From NCBI RefSeq assembly GCF_050624435.1, contig NC_134540.1, positions 106,235,739 through 106,299,738 of the forward strand: a DNA stretch of 64,000 nucleotides, in the 5' to 3' direction. The position numbers and the translations under genes were made by a program. Shown piece after piece: positions 30,421 through 41,290 of the stretch. This stretch comes from Tenrec ecaudatus (Eukaryota > Chordata > Mammalia > Afrosoricida > Tenrecidae). The first letter of the stretch is position 1, and each line of letters opens with the position of its first letter. The notes beneath the pieces are model-generated. The model saw only the letters and a list, made by a program, of their open reading frames with translations. It did no database searches and was not told the origin of the DNA.

Positions 30421-31049
30421 GCTCTTCTTTTTTTTTTTTTTTCATTAGAGAATGCTCTTCTTAAAAGAAAAAAAAATCATTGTGATTTGAGGGAAATCGA
30501 CTGTGTGAAGTAGTTTTGCAGTCAACAATTCATATATATATTTTAGTTTGTAAAATTGACTACTTCCTTCTGCTTCCTCCCTGTATTGACCATTTCTGCT
30601 CAGTCTCTTTTCTTTGACCTGAGAGCCCTCTGAGTTTTGTCTTTGGGGAAAGGCTGTCCTTTTGATCTCATGTGGTTGGTAAGAGCACTACCTCCCTGAC
30701 TGTTAGACACCTTATAGGTTGGCAGAAAGTCCGGAGTGGGAGAGCTGAGAGATTGTGTGAGTTTGGTTCCAAGCCTGAAGGGTGGCGAAGGGTCAGAGTC
30801 TGAGGGGTTTGAGCAGTCTCCATCACACCCATGAGAGTGGCCTTTTCTGTGATTTTGACTTTTGTTCCATGACTTTCTCCCCCTTTATTCAGACCCTTCC
30901 ATTGTTACCCCTTCCAGAGGAGTTCAGTAGGGGAGCCAGTAGTTCTTCTGGTTTCGATGAATTTTTTTTTTTAACCTGACAAAGGCAGTCCTGAGCGAAT
31001 ATTCAGTGACTGGGGCTCCTCTCCCAGAGTCCAAGCCTTGTATTTTGGC
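30421..31049. other. Stretch with a T16 run; otherwise unrecognised
   Basis: A poly(T) run at 30428-30443 separates a short direct repeat 'gaatgctcttctt' (30418-30430 and 30451-30463). The rest has no clear repeat or gene. Confidence 0.45.
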
Positions 31050-32240
31050 TTTTTTACATTGCAAGCAGATCTTGCTTTGTGAATATCAAAATGCCAAGTC
31101 TGAGAAATTGCCAAACGGTGGAAATAGCCCAAGTGTCCTTCAAGATGAACGAGTACACAAAATGCGATGTATGCATAACTGGGGTGTATTATTCAACCAT
31201 GAAAAGAAAGAAAGTCCTCATATGCACTTCAATATGGATGCACCCTGAAACGTCATGCTGGGTGAAATAAGCCGGACACCGAAGGACAAATCCTACTTCT
31301 ATGAATTATCGAATGGGGGGTAGGAGCGGGAGGTGGGAAGTCACTCCTTAAGGGACGCCGATGTTCTATTTGGATAACATAAACGTTTTAGAAATAAAAA
31401 GTAGTGGTGGTTGCATAATATTGTGAATATAATTAGTGGTACTTAAAAATGGTAAAAACGTACAGCCAATGATATATTGTGAGCAGCGGGCTTGCAGAGG
31501 CCCTGGATGACATTGGGTGTCCGAGATCCCTTTGCATGGATTCAGCCCCCAGTGACCGTAGCTGAGGGATGTGAAGAGCCCCGGGATCAGACAGAGAGCA
31601 TTGTGAAGTCCATTATGGCAGACACAGTTAAGACAAAATACAACATCTTATCATTTGATCTCCCTTTTGACCCATTTTAAAGCTGTTTCCATTTTTTTAA
31701 AAAAGCGAAGGGGAAATAGCATGTAGATATGCCTTGGTGAATCGTCTCTGACCATGGCCCAGAAATCGGAACAACCTTGTTAACATGAAGAATGCATTAG
31801 AAAGTGGGGTGTTACAGATATGGTTAGGTTAAAATTTAGCACCCTTTCATTTGATCTCCCTTGTTATACATTTTAATTTGTTCTGCTTTTAAAATATTTT
31901 CTGGGTTTTTTTTTTCAATTGAGGCTTCTAACTGTTTTATGTTGTTGTTCTTTTTATTTTGTTTGCTTGTTTTTAAGTGTTTTTCTCCATTTGAAATCCA
32001 GGATAGGTAAATGTACAGGGACAGTAATTGGATTAATGGTTTCTTGGTAGTGTGGCAGGAGGGTTTGTGGGGAAATGGGGAGCTACTGAAGATGAAGACA
32101 AGATTGAGGAAAATTTCTAAAACTGATTGTGGTAATGATTGACAACGCTTCTTGATGTGGTTGAACTATTGAATTGGAGGTTATGTGAATTATATGCCAG
32201 TAACCCTGTTGAGAAAATGAATAGCTAAAACAATGTAGGA
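31050..32240 (+). mobile_element. Old L1: end of ORF2 and long 3' UTR
   Basis: 31079-31270 follows the classic '..tgtggtacatatacacaatggaatactac..' and '..gaagtaagtcag..' block ('ggtgtattattcaaccatga', 'gctgggtgaaataagccgg'). Then 31490-31680 ('gagcattgtgaagtccatta', 'tggcagacacagttaagac') aligns with the reversed old L1 at 54480-54600. A partial repeat of the 'catttgatctccctt' block occurs at 31655 and 31848. The end near 32235 reads 'gtgaattatatgccagta'. Confidence 0.7.
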
Positions 32241-32935
32241 GGAAAATGGTGTAGGAGGACTCCCACTGACTTATTTTACACTGTAATACAGGTACAGTAA
32301 TCAAAACTGCCTGGGATTGCTATAACAATAGACACAAAGACCAATGGAGCAAACTTGAGAGTCCAGAGACAAATGCACACAACTGATTTTAAAAAAAAGG
32401 TGCTAAGTTGATTTAAGAGAAAGACAGAGATCTTTAATTAATATTGCTGGGTAAATTGGAAGTCCACATGCAAAAGGAAACAAGAATTATGCCTCACACC
32501 GTTCACAAAGACAAATTCAAAATTAAGAACCTAAGTGTGAAAACAAAAACCCAGAAAATTCTTAGAAGAAAATGCCAGGGCAATTCTAGCTTCTAGTAAT
32601 AGATTATCTAATATAAAAATAAAAGTAGAAAATGTCAGTAATTATAGTTTCTAGTAATAAATTATTTAATGTAATAATAAAAGGAGAAAATGCCAGTAAT
32701 TCTAGCTTCTAGTGATAGCTTATCTAATATAATAATAAAGATAGACCTAGCAGAAGAAAAAGTGGGGCCTCATGAAAAGGAAAATGTCTGTTCACCGGTG
32801 ACCAAAAACATGAAGGGAAAAAGCTACCGACTGAGAAAATATCTCAACATATGTCCAATAGGATCTACTAACCAAAAATATATATAAAATTTGGACAACT
32901 TAAAATAACTCACTCATAAAATGGGTAACAGAGAT
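32241..32935 (+). mobile_element. Old L1 ORF2 3' part with internal minisatellite
   Basis: 'aggactcccactgacttatt', 'gagagtccagagacaaatgc' and 'tccacatgcaaaaggaaac' track late L1 ORF2. Stops abound. Three tandem 58-60-bp units (32569-32744) interrupt it. Confidence 0.75.
32569..32744 (+). repeat. Three-copy ~58-bp tandem repeat inside old L1
   Basis: Units begin at 32569, 32629 and 32687, each 'aaaatgYcag' followed by 'ttctagtaatagattatcta'-like sequence and an 'aataataaa' end. Units differ by several substitutions, so the array is old. Confidence 0.85.
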
Positions 32936-32939
32936 GGAA

Positions 32940-33700
32940 GGCATACACAGTCATGGTGACAAAGAATTGGATGACATTCAGTGATTCCAGAATATAGCAC
33001 GTGACTAAGAACCCATGGTATTGAAGGAAGAAGTCCAAGTTGTACTCAAGGCACTGGCAGGAAAAATAAAGTATAAAGCCTCCAGGAACGGACAGAATAG
33101 CAATCCAGCAGCTGAGGTGTTTCAACAAACAGATAGAGCACAGGCGGGGCTCGCTCCCCTATGCCATGGCTTTTGGAAGACAGCTGGCCAACTGACTGGA
33201 GGAGATCCATATAGATGCCCATTCCAAAGAAAGGTGAGCCAACACTATGTGGAAGTTGTTGAGCAATCCCATTGATATCTTGAGGGAGTCAACTTTTGCT
33301 GAAGATCATTCAAATTCAGGGCAGTACATCACCAGGGAGCTCCCAGAAATTCAAGTTAGATTAGCAAGAGGTGGCGACACATTGCTGACAGCAGGCCAAT
33401 CTTGACTGAAAGCAGAGAATACCACAGCGATGTTTATCTGTGTTTCCTTGGCTACACAGACATCCAACCATATATGAATCATAGCAAATTATGGGTAACA
33501 TTGCAAGCAACAACAAGAACAGGAATTCCAGAACACTTCATTGTGCTCATGGCGAACCTGAAGACTGAGAGGCATTTGTTCAAATGGACCTCTGGCCTTG
33601 AGGATGAAGTGCACCACACTTTGATATTGGTGGCCCCATCTGTGATCCATGCTTTATGGGTACCTGGGGCAATAAAATGCAGATGAGCATCGACAGCTAG
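32940..33700 (+). mobile_element. RTE LINE reverse-transcriptase remnant
   Basis: Frames give 'MVLKEEVQVVLKALAGK' (start of RT), 'VYLCFLGYTDIQ' with 'NHSKLWVTL' (the D-containing 'FxDYxKAFDxV..HxxLW' box with its catalytic Asp changed to Gly), and 'GIPEHFIVLMANLKTE'. The element is truncated on both sides and cannot encode an active RT. Confidence 0.85.
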
Positions 33701-34205
33701 GAGGAGAATCGAGGGCTCCTTCTTGAGTCGGGATAGGTGGGGTGGCACTGAGGGTCAGGTCCTCCCCTCCTCTGAGGTAACTCCACGAGGAAGTGTCCAG
33801 GAGGTGCTCTTCAGAGCTGGGCACAAAGTCAGTGGTCTGTCACAGGAAGGGCCACAGAGGCTTCTGGAAGCTGTGACATAAAGCAGGTGGTCCAATGGTC
33901 CAGTGGTCCTGCCAAGTATTTCTGGGAACTCAGCCCAGCCTGCTCTCCCCAGAGAGGAGATAGTTAGATAAGAGCCTAACATGGTTTATGTATTCTGGAA
34001 ACAGCATGTTACTTTAGGGATGGGGAAAACAACTCCCATCATTTTGGAGTTTCACAGGAAGTGACTCTCAGGGTCAGCTCTTTGGGGAAGCAAAGGTAAG
34101 TTCTCACCTGCACTGAATTCTGGCAGGCCCCTAGACAGCGGGGTGAAGAAGCGCATAATGAGGATAGGAGCCCAGCAGACACACACACACCGGTCATCTG
34201 ATGGC
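33701..34205. other. Unrecognised stretch
   Basis: No supported feature. A short (AC)n run ends it at 34180-34190. Confidence 0.4.
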
Positions 34206-34718
34206 TGGCGTGGTAGTTACATAAACTGTTGTCAACTTGAGACTATTAAGATTGGGGTGGGGGGAAAAGAGTGAAGGGGTGGAGTTTAGCCTGTCAATCA
34301 GGTCGCAGCTTGATGACCTCATTTGGAGGCACTAAGGAGAGAAATAGCTAATTGGAAGCGATATACACACTCACTCCCTGTGAGACATTTCTGTTGACAA
34401 GCCACATGGAGCTACACCGATGAAGCCAGAGCCCTGGAGCTAGAGGAGCCACGTGGACACCCCTGCCAGTGCTGAGATACTTCCACTGCCACTGGATCCA
34501 CAAAACTTTCCACCCACTGGCCTGGGTTCTTCCTGTATTTGGCATCATTGGATGTGTTTCATGAGTCTAAAGAGGAATTTATAGATTGGTATCAGACATA
34601 TGGGCTAATATCGGACTTGTGGACTTGATCTGGACTGGGCTGGCATGTTTTCTCAATATTCAATTGCTCTTGTAAATAAAGCTCTCTCTCATACACACAC
34701 ACACACATACTCATTTTT
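34206..34718 (+). mobile_element. ERVL/MLT2-like solo LTR, sense
   Basis: 'tggtagttacataaactgtt', 'gtcaacttgagactattaag', 'cctgtcaatcaggtcgcagc' and a late 'gtaaataaagctctctctca' (poly(A) signal at 34675-34680) are in MLT2 order. The final 60 bp are replaced by (AC)n and T-rich sequence. Confidence 0.8.
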
Positions 34719-34899
34719 TTTGGCCTTGCCAACATCTTTCTTTTTTTTTTCCTCCTTCCAATTTTTTATGGTAAATTAGGTGAGATTTTACACTTCAAAC
34801 CATCAGCTTTGTAGTCAACAGTCCCCCAGTAGTTTATGCTTCACTCATTCCTTGATTTCTCTTCTCCCTCTTGTGGATCATCCTCCACTTCACCCAAGG

Positions 34900-35405
34900 T
34901 GTGTTAGGCAGGGTTCTCTAGGGAAACAAAACCAGGACACTTATGAACATAGCAGATAATTAGTCGACACAGCAGTACAGAGGGCTCAGTTCAACTCCCT
35001 TCAGTGGAACAGTTAATATACTGGAAGTCCTTCAACTCACAAGGGCTACTGGGTCAAGGAAGCAGACAACAGAGTCCTGCCTCAGGCAAGGCAGGCAGAG
35101 TCTGCCCACAGGTAGCAAACAGCAGGGCGGGTCACCAACAGTCAGCAGCTCAGGAGTTTAGTGAAGCAGGCCTGGGTAGGACATAGAACTCAAGCTATGC
35201 AAGACGACAGGATCCATCAGCCTCAAGTTCAAGTGATATACATACCAGCAGTGTGGCAAAGCACATTTCGAAGGAACCTCAAGCTCTAGCAACACGATCC
35301 ACAGGTTGGCTGTCCCACTGGTAGTGTAGCTCACACGTTGAGACAGAGAGCTAGCTAAAGCGGCCACACGCTGGTCAAGTTGGCACAACAAGCCTACCTA
35401 TCACA
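34900..35405 (-). mobile_element. ERVL/MLT2-like LTR, distinct subfamily
   Basis: Ends 'tgtgttaggcagggttctct' and 'aagcctacctatcaca' bracket 506 bp; the middle ('ctaaagcggccacacgctgg') differs from the 10676 copy. A clear 5-bp duplication is not visible (caagg versus aaagc). An L1 abuts its right end. Confidence 0.7.
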
Positions 35406-35790
35406 AAAGCTCATGACACACGGAATCCAGGAACAGGAATGGGAGTAGCAATACCAGGAGGGCAAGACAAAGGTGGGGAGTTGAGGGGAGGAAGAGGAAC
35501 CAATAGCAATGATCAACATATAAGTGCACCCCCTCCCAGGGGGACAAACAACAGAATCCCTGGTGGAAGGGAGACAGCAATTGGTGCAAGATATGAAAAT
35601 AGTAATAATTTATCAAGGAGCCATGAGGGTGGGGGGGAGGTAGGAGTCGGGGGAGAGAAGCCGACACCAAGGGCTTAATAGAAGGTAAATGTCTAGAAAA
35701 TAATGACGGCAACATATGTACAAAGGTGCTTGATACAATTGATGTATGACTGTTACAAGAGCTGTAAGAGCCCTCACTAAAATATTTTAA
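35406..35790 (+). mobile_element. L1 3' UTR
   Basis: 'ggaatccaggaacaggaatg', 'aagatatgaaaatagtaata', a purine tract, 'gacaccaagggcttaataga' and end 'ccctcactaaaatatttta'. Closest in type to 4913-5492. Confidence 0.85.
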
Positions 35791-35791
35791 A

Positions 35792-35885
35792 ATGTTATTC
35801 TCAATATACAATTACTCTTTGATATAAAGCTCTCACTTATACACATCTGAGCCTCCCTGGATTTGTGTCTCTGGCCCACCCAGAC
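35792..35885 (+). mobile_element. ERVL/MLT2-like LTR 3' end
   Basis: 'ctcaatatacaattactct' and 'ctggcccacccagacgaata' match the last 95 bp of the family on its sense strand. It overlaps in content with 34664-34690, so it is a separate copy. Confidence 0.7.
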
Positions 35886-36014
35886 GAATACAGCTGGTGA
35901 GAGTCAGTATCAGACACAAAACACAGGCAGCCTTGTCTTCCCCATCTCAGCCACCACCTTCGGGGGAAGACTGAACAGAAGCAGTGAAGCACATTGTATG
36001 GGACAGAGTTCCAA

Positions 36015-36215
36015 GCACCTTCCCCGGTGGCGTGGATGGCAAAATGCTTGACTATGAACCAAAAGGCCGGAAGCTCAACCTCAGCAAGAAGCACCTCTGA
36101 AGAAAGGCCTGGTGATCGATTCCCAGGAGGATGGAAAAAAGGAAACAAAAACAAACCCCGCGGAGCACACAGGAGGTTGCCTAGAGCTGGAATCGACTCC
36201 AAAGCAGCTTGTTTT
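36015..36215 (+). mobile_element. AfroSINE variant
   Basis: 'gaagaaaggcctggtgatcg', 'cccgcggagcacacaggagg' and 'gagctggaatcgactccaaa'; head 'ggtggcgtggatggcaaaa'. An A-rich insertion (36136-36154) splits the middle. Confidence 0.75.
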
Positions 36216-37085
36216 TCTTCACCTTTTCCAGCTAATTCTCCACGAAACAGTAAGTTCCCATAAAAGCATATTTACAAATGCCCTTTCCTCTTCTCCCAGA
36301 TACTAACTAATAGCTTATCGAAACGACTCCTGTTGTGCCCAAACCAACTCTCCCTTATTTGAGCAAGACGCAATCATGTGGAAGCCCTAAAGAAACACAT
36401 AGGACCCCCTTCCCATCCTCAAAGGTCACCTGTCAGAGATGAGCTGAGAGACTAACCGTCCTTGCTAACCCCAGGATTCTTCTTCTGTTCTCTCGTTCCT
36501 GTTCCTGCTTATAAAGATGCTAAGGAATAAAGAAACTGTAGTCAGAGGAGTCCACAAAGCAGCTGCCACCTGCGTCAATGTGGCTGAAAGCCACTCAGTC
36601 CCGGGGATGTGAAGATTCCATCTTGACATCAAAACGGAGCTAAAAATGGATGGGGAGCTGTCCCAGATGGATGGGGACACTCAGTCATGTAGTCTTGGTC
36701 TGAGACCGATTTCAGAAATGACACCCGGGTGAATATGAGACCTGGTACGTGCCTGGAATTTCAGTTGGTGGACCTTTCTTTGAGTTAGGAAAATGCTTTC
36801 AGAAATCCCTCAGCGGAGACGTGCTGAGCATTATCTAAACTCACTGGCTTTCCCATTACGTTCCTGCCCTCTTAGCATAATTACCATGTTGAAGGCCATT
36901 ATCATTGCTGGGAGACGTTCCCGGCCTACTCATTTTTAACTGCCAGTCGTCACATTCAAAGGGTTTTTTCTTTTTCTCTCCCCACCCCACTTCCTCTACT
37001 AGTTTTGTGCTTACTCATCTTAATATGTCCTTATCTATGAGTGAGACTTATTTTAACCAACTGAAACTCCCTTTAGAAACAACAC
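36216..37085. other. Repeat-poor stretch
   Basis: No repeat or gene recognised. Short minus frame 36465-36680 is not supported. Confidence 0.4.
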
Positions 37086-37262
37086 ACAGGGGGAGGGAGG
37101 GGTTAAAAAAAGGAGCTGATACCAAGGGCGCCATCAGAAAGAAAACGCTGTGAACATAACGAAGACACCCTATGTACGAACGTGTTTGATACAGTTGATG
37201 TATAGATTGTAATCCAAGAGCTGTCAGATGCCCCAATAAAATAATTTATTAATGAAAGGGGG
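37086..37262 (+). mobile_element. L1 3' end, short
   Basis: 'cacagggggagggaggggtt', 'ggagctgataccaagggcg' and end 'gccccaataaaataattta'. Only about 175 bp inserted. A G(10) run follows. Confidence 0.8.
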
Positions 37263-37394
37263 GGGGGAGAGAAGAAACCACACTTCAGAGACAAAATGGA
37301 GGTGTCCTTACCAAGAGACCACTCAGCATCCAGTTGCTCGTCTTCTTTTCAGGAGAGGCTTTGGGCACAGGAAATGATCCCACTTTGAATCCTC

Positions 37395-37555
37395 ATGGAC
37401 TGCAGGGTTGGGGGATAAAACCCTCCAGCTGCTGCATGGAAGAACAATGAGGCTGTCAGCACCTGTAAAGATGTAACCTGAGGAACCTTCTGGAGCTGAT
37501 CTCTGTCCTATAGGGTCCCCATGAGTCGAGTGGACCGGACAGGAGTGGGTTTGTT
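37395..37555 (+). mobile_element. AfroSINE, head missing
   Basis: 'ccctccagctgctgcatgga', 'ctgtcctatagggtccccat' and 'gagtcgagtggaccggacag'. Confidence 0.75.
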
Positions 37556-37587
37556 GAGCTGGATACTAGCGACACTTTGAGCACACT

Positions 37588-37750
37588 CCTTGGTTCTCAA
37601 CCTTCCTAAGGCCGCGACACCCCCACCCATAACATTATTTTTGATGCTACTTCATCACTGTCATTTTGCTACTGTTATGAATCGGGCAGCCCCTGTGAAA
37701 GGATTGTTCGACCCCCAAAGGGGTTGCGACCCACAGATTGAGACCCACTG
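37588..37750 (-). mobile_element. SPIN-type hAT MITE, copy 3
   Basis: 'tggttctcaaccttcctaag' to 'acagattgagacccactg', with 'ttgctactgttatgaatcgg' inside. The 163-bp length and worn ends make it the most decayed copy; flanks 'agcacact' and 'gtttagat' do not match, so the target duplication is lost or the left edge is misjudged. Confidence 0.85.
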
Positions 37751-38724
37751 GTTTAGATCAGTGAGTTGGAAATGGTTCTTTATAATCTAGTGTACAGCTT
37801 TTTTTCCAAATGTGTAAAAATATATATATACCTCCTAGATCAAATTCTTTTCTCCTTTAAAGCCCAGTGCCCTCATTTGGCCTGGAAATGTCGGAAAAGA
37901 GCCTGAATGATTAATGCGAGAGCTGGGGAGGTGTGGGGGCCCTGCCAACACTTCACTGTGTACTACAGAGAAAGCAGTTAACCGTTCCTGACATCCGCTT
38001 TGCCCTCGTTTCGGCTGTTAATCACATTGCAGATGAATATGAGGCAAGTTCAAGACAGACGAGGGTGGCACATCTGAAGTCAGGACAGAACCTGCAGATG
38101 CAAAGCAGCGACGGGCTCTCGACCAGCCACAGAGGGACTCAGGCATGCATTGTCTACAGTGTGCAAAAGACATCGACATCAGACTTTTTCGTTTTTAACC
38201 AAAAACAGTTTTCTAATATCAATTTCTGGTCTCAGTAATCACCATGAAGAAGAATTAATTTTTGGTTTTCCATAGCAACCGCGTGTGTCCATCAGGTCAA
38301 GGCATTCCCGGGCTCTACTGCCCAAGGACCTGAACCCCTCTCTCCCGGCACAATCAGAGACACAGAGCACCTGGACTCTTCTGATTCCCCTTCAGCCTTA
38401 GCTACTTCTCCAGGCCAGCATCCACCACCTCCTCCACCACGGCCTGGCCATCACCACGTGGAGAGCATCTAGAGTAGGAAGCCTCTCTGCTGAGGCTCAG
38501 TCTGGATACTGATTATCCCAATTCACCAGCATCACCAGCCCCATATGACCCACTCTCTCAGCTTTGTCTGCCCTTATCTTAAAGACTTGCGTGACTTTTG
38601 GTATTAGTCTCTAAGACTTCCTTAACTCTAGACGCCCCCTTCCTGCCTTGAGTATCACCTCACCAACAAGCTGGAGTTTCTAGACTGCTGGCCCTTGATC
38701 TGCCCAGACTTATGACCTGTGTGT
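37751..38724. other. ~1-kb stretch without recognised repeats
   Basis: A 101-residue plus frame (37933-38238) is unremarkable. No RNA gene or splice-supported exon is visible. Contains 'atatatata' at 37819-37828. Confidence 0.45.
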
Positions 38725-38754
38725 GTTAGGCTAGGTTTTTTAGAGACACAAAAT

Positions 38755-38817
<63 letters not shown>

Positions 38818-39240
38818 AAAAGAGTAATATCAAGAAAGGGTTCATGCAGTTGTAGAAGTGGGTAAGTACAGTCTGGTTCAAGTTCATGGGTCAGATGTAA
38901 GTGGACCGTTTCCCCTGACTCCTGTAGCTGGCCACCAGGAATCGAAAAGATGGACCATGAAACTCACCGGCTGGTGGATGCAGAGCTGAATGAATCCAAG
39001 ACCACCAGTGTACTGATGCTTCCCAGGATCAACGGGAGCTAGAAGAGGAGGTCGATGAGCCAGATGCAGGATCCCGATCTCGCAGTAGGAGTGGGCTAGC
39101 ATCTGCATGCTCTCAATCAACACTACGAGTAGGCCACCCCCTGATTAAGCCCCCCTCAATCGTATCAAGACTGTGACCAAATTAAGAGCTCGGCTGCTTC
39201 ACAGAAAGTCCCATCACAGAAGGACTGCACTGTGTTAGAT
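38725..39240 (-). mobile_element. Probable ERVL-type LTR with (TG)n
   Basis: It opens 'gttaggctaggttttttaga' and 'gacacaaaatcag', like the end of the MLT2 family read in reverse. The remainder is not closely matched by the other copies, and the expected 'gttgacaca' end is not found. Treat as tentative. Confidence 0.45.
38757..38814. repeat. (TG)n microsatellite
   Basis: About 29 uninterrupted TG units, the longest perfect dinucleotide tract in the window. Confidence 0.95.
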
Positions 39241-40069
39241 CATGGGAGGATCCCAGCCCACTCGAGTTCACATGAAACCAAATGATCCCACTGGACACAC
39301 CTCCCTCACAGTCTGCTAGTCCCTCATGCAATCAGAGTAGAAGTCCATGCACCAGGCCAGGCAAGATGTTGCCTCAAAATCGTTGTTGGAATACCCAAGA
39401 CGCAGCCTCAAAAGACTCAAGGGATCCTGAGGGCTGCCTCGCTAGTCCAGTTATCATAGACTGGCCCTTGGATTCGCAGGCCCAAATCACCTGAGAACTA
39501 GTAGGGAATGCACATTCTCAGGTTCCACCACAGACATGCTGAAGAATCAAACTAGTTGGGACCAAGCAATAGACTCCTTAAAAAGCCCTTCCAGTTCCTG
39601 GAGCCATGGAGGTTAGAGAAATCTCTGAACCTATGGCCCTGAGATCATCTTTAAACCTCAAAACAACAACAGCAATAACAAACAACCCTGATTTCTTAAA
39701 GCCAAGTAGCTTAATTTAAATAGTCTTAGGAAAAGAAAAAAAAATCCAACTTTGATGAACATTAAGCTCTTTTGAGAACTTTATCTATGGCAACAGCAAC
39801 TCAAAAGATTAGATAAGAGCCTGAGCGGGCAGTGAGCTTGTGTTCCTACAGGAGGACTAGCTCAGCCGAGGAGGGAGAGAGCGATTGCACGACTTGGAGA
39901 CTGTGTCCAGCATCACTAAATTGAAGAGTGTAGACACTGTGATTTGACTGGGCAAGAAAAACTCTCCACATAATTCGGAGGCAGGCTAAATTGTGAAAAC
40001 TTCTGATCTAATCCTTCAGGGTCAAGACAAAGGCAAGCGAAGGATCAGAGAGGTCCGTTCGCCTGAAAG
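39241..40069. other. Unrecognised stretch
   Basis: No gene or repeat identified. A-rich 'aacaacaacagcaataacaa' (39661-39680) may be a worn retroelement tail. Confidence 0.35.
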
Positions 40070-40081
40070 AGTCAATGAGCA

Positions 40082-40158
40082 TGCTTGACACGATGAATGG
40101 ATGGATGGATGGATTGTAATGAGAATTGTACAAGTCCCCAATAAAATGATTTTTAAAA
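40082..40158 (+). mobile_element. Ultra-short (77-bp) L1 insertion with target duplication
   Basis: The direct repeat 'agtcaatgagca' (40070-40081, 40159-40170) brackets 77 bp: 'tgcttgacacgatgaatgga', a GGAT run, 'gtaatgagaattgtacaagt' and 'ccccaataaaatgattttta'. This is just the final L1 module, reverse transcribed and abandoned early. Confidence 0.9.
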
Positions 40159-40424
40159 AGTCAATGAGCAAACTGGCCCTCCCTCGGGAAACCTACGTAA
40201 CTCTTCTATGATCCCGCCTCGTAGCATCAGGAGACAGTCGCAGCCCTGGGCTCCTTCCAGTGTACTCAGCCAGCCTGGCTCTCCCACTGTGGAGACAGGC
40301 ACTGCCTAAAGCAATGACTGAGAAAGTCTTCTTGGGGAAGGTCAGGACAGAGGTTTGCCAGAGACAAAGGCCCGTTTCCATCAGAGAAGAGTTATCATTT
40401 CTGAGGCTTTAAAAAAAAAAAAAG

Positions 40425-40632
40425 AAAACTCCTGACACTGAGTCAATTCCAACTCATAGTGACCCATTAGGGCAGAGCAGAATTGCTCCTTGAGGTTTCT
40501 GAGACTCTGCGGCTTTATGGGAGCAGACCGCCTCATCTTTCACCTGCGGAGCAGCTGGTAGGTGTGAACCTCTGACTGTGTAGTTAGTAGCCCAACACTT
40601 AACCCACTGTGCCACTTTGCTGAGGCCCATCC
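40425..40632 (-). mobile_element. AfroSINE, near complete
   Basis: 'cactgagtcaattccaactc', 'gggagcagaccgcctcatct' and 'cccaacacttaacccactgt' in antisense order. Confidence 0.85.
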
Positions 40633-41044
40633 CATCCATGTGCATGATGGCGACATCAATTATGCTGACGGAGTCATTAAATCATGTGGCGTCTCCAGTC
40701 TGCTCCCACCTCCGTCCAGAGCTGACATTGCTGGCAGATGGATCTAGCGGTAAAGAAAACTAGTCGAAAACCACCAGGGATCATATATAAATAATGACCC
40801 TCCAATCTGGGTAGGAAGAGCAGACTTGGGTAAGAGCCCCCAGAAGCTGCCAAACTGGGAGTCTACTCTCTAGCGGTTTTTACTGTAGCCCCCAGGGACC
40901 TGTTACACATGACTCCATCTTCTCTTGGAAGCTTGGATTTCCTTGCTGCCTTTTGACTCCTTGATCGACTCCCGTTGTGCTAGTGACTAGCCCGGGGGGG
41001 GGGGAGAATCATTTGGGCTCATCTCTTAAGTTCAATCTTTCTCC
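40633..41044. other. Unrecognised stretch with G(11) run
   Basis: No supported feature except a G-run at 40995-41005. Confidence 0.4.
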
Positions 41045-41088
41045 TCAGTTCAATACACACACATTAAACATCTACTATGTGCCAAGTA

Positions 41089-41278
41089 AGGAGGCCTGGT
41101 GGTGTAGTGGATATGAGTTGGGCTGCTAGCCATAACGTAGACCGTTCGAAACCACCAGCCTCTCAGTGGGAGAAAGATAAGGCTTTCTACTCTTATAAAG
41201 AGTAGAAACTCACAGAGGCAATTGTCCCCTGTCCTATAGACTTGCTATGAGTTGGCATCGACTCGATGGCAGGTAGGG
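41089..41278 (+). mobile_element. AfroSINE, first of two at one target site
   Basis: 'ggaggcctggtggtgtagtg' to 'gttggcatcgactcgatggc'. Flanked by 'atgtgccaagta' at 41077-41088 and 41279-41290. Confidence 0.9.
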
Positions 41279-41290
41279 ATGTGCCAAGTA

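Noticed and set aside
32940-33700. RTE reverse transcriptase as a working enzyme
   Set aside because: The catalytic 'FxDY' box reads 'FLGYT', frames are broken and both ends are missing.
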